Shown here piece after piece: positions 63,708 to 64,000 of a stretch of DNA of 64,000 nt. The stretch's first letter is position 1, and every line of letters begins with the position of its first letter. The notes under the pieces were generated by a model that worked only from the letters and a program-made list of their open reading frames with translations, made no database searches and was not told the origin of the DNA. The stretch covers positions 1,178,001-1,242,000 of the forward strand of contig CAWATZ010000002.1 of the NCBI GenBank assembly GCA_963784995.1, written 5' to 3'. The position numbers were made by a program, and so were the translations under genes. The DNA is from CAWATZ01 sp963784995. Its GTDB lineage: Bacteria > Planctomycetota > Planctomycetia > Gemmatales > Gemmataceae.

Positions 63708-64000
63708 ATGGAGATTACCGCTGCAACGGTCAAGCGGTTGCGCGACCGCACCAATGCACCAATGATGGATTGCAAGGAAGCCCTGATTGCGGCCAAGGGC
63801 GACATTGAAAAGGCCGTCGAGGAGCTGCGCAAGAAGAACGCCGCCATCCAGGCCAAGCGCGGCGACAAGGAAACAGCCGAGGGCCGGATCGGCGTCTGGA
63901 TCGACCCGGTCAAGAAGGTGGGCGCCATCATCGAGGTGCGCTGCGAGTCGGCCCCAGTGGCCAAGAGCGAGCAGTTCGTCGCCCTGGTCACCGACCTGGC
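63708..64000 (+). CDS. tsf: Translation elongation factor Ts (partial, runs off the window)
   Basis: First 97 codons. The start MEITAATVKRLRDRTNAPMM, then DCKEALIAAKGDIEKAVEEL, is the conserved UBA-like N-terminus of EF-Ts that binds EF-Tu. The core region begins with GRIGVWIDPVKKVGAIIEVR. EF-Ts catalyses GDP release from EF-Tu. ATG 63708 is preceded by GAGGAG. The 3' end lies beyond 64000. Confidence 0.93.
   Translation, partial: MEITAATVKRLRDRTNAPMMDCKEALIAAKGDIEKAVEELRKKNAAIQAKRGDKETAEGRIGVWIDPVKKVGAIIEVRCESAPVAKSEQFVALVTDL

Overview
The window looks like chromosome of a GC-rich planctomycete, most likely a member of the Gemmataceae or a close relative. The basis is the gene content: N-terminal zinc-ribbon membrane proteins, WGR/TIGR02996-type repeat proteins, a DUF1080 secreted protein, a kinase fused to a tubulin-like domain, Uma2-like/GNAT fusions and many secreted proteins of no known function. 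The rpsB-tsf pair at the right edge anchors it as core chromosome.

Layout. 0.3-4.7 kb: an MBL-fold hydrolase and two secreted proteins sharing a domain. 5-9.3 kb: a VapBC-like pair with a frameshifted antitoxin, a broken ISKra4-type transposase and a DDE (IS701-like) transposase. 9.7-13 kb: two zinc-ribbon membrane proteins, the second clipped at its 3' end by a complete IS4-family element with a 12-bp target duplication. 13-21 kb: an integrative element with a tyrosine integrase, an excisionase-like protein, a primase/helicase followed by a cluster of 9-bp iteron-like repeats, a terminase small subunit and a terminase large subunit encoded as two overlapping genes. No capsid, portal or tail genes are visible, so it resembles a phage satellite or a decayed prophage. 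21-29 kb: secreted, membrane and DUF5682 proteins and an alginate-export-like outer-membrane barrel.

29.5-37.3 kb: a CzcCBA-type metal efflux operon on the minus strand (outer-membrane factor, Cys-rich secreted protein, adaptor, RND pump, lipoprotein). Its pump gene carries about ten frameshifts. The adaptor and the lipoprotein share a Cys/His module that may bind metal. 37.4-43.5 kb: a LigD-like protein without a ligase domain, a 988-residue secreted protein, an acetyltransferase and a hypothetical gene. 43.5-49.3 kb: a gene-poor, hairpin-rich and IS-rich stretch holding a transposase remnant, a PD-(D/E)XK-like gene, a second IS4 copy cut off by a DUF6399-type element, and that element with 23-bp inverted ends. 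49.5-56.3 kb: two TIM-barrel enzymes, then two paralogous WGR repeat proteins flanking a secreted protein. 56.6-64 kb: the kinase-tubulin fusion, an M61 peptidase, rpsB and the start of tsf.

Two themes run through the window. First, long palindromic repeats are dispersed between genes and four lie in frame inside genes; one of these has an 8-bp flanking duplication that explains how the frame was kept. Second, single-base frameshifts are common. Many sit in short homopolymers and could be sequence errors, but one occurs at exactly the same aligned position in both WGR paralogs and is probably real.
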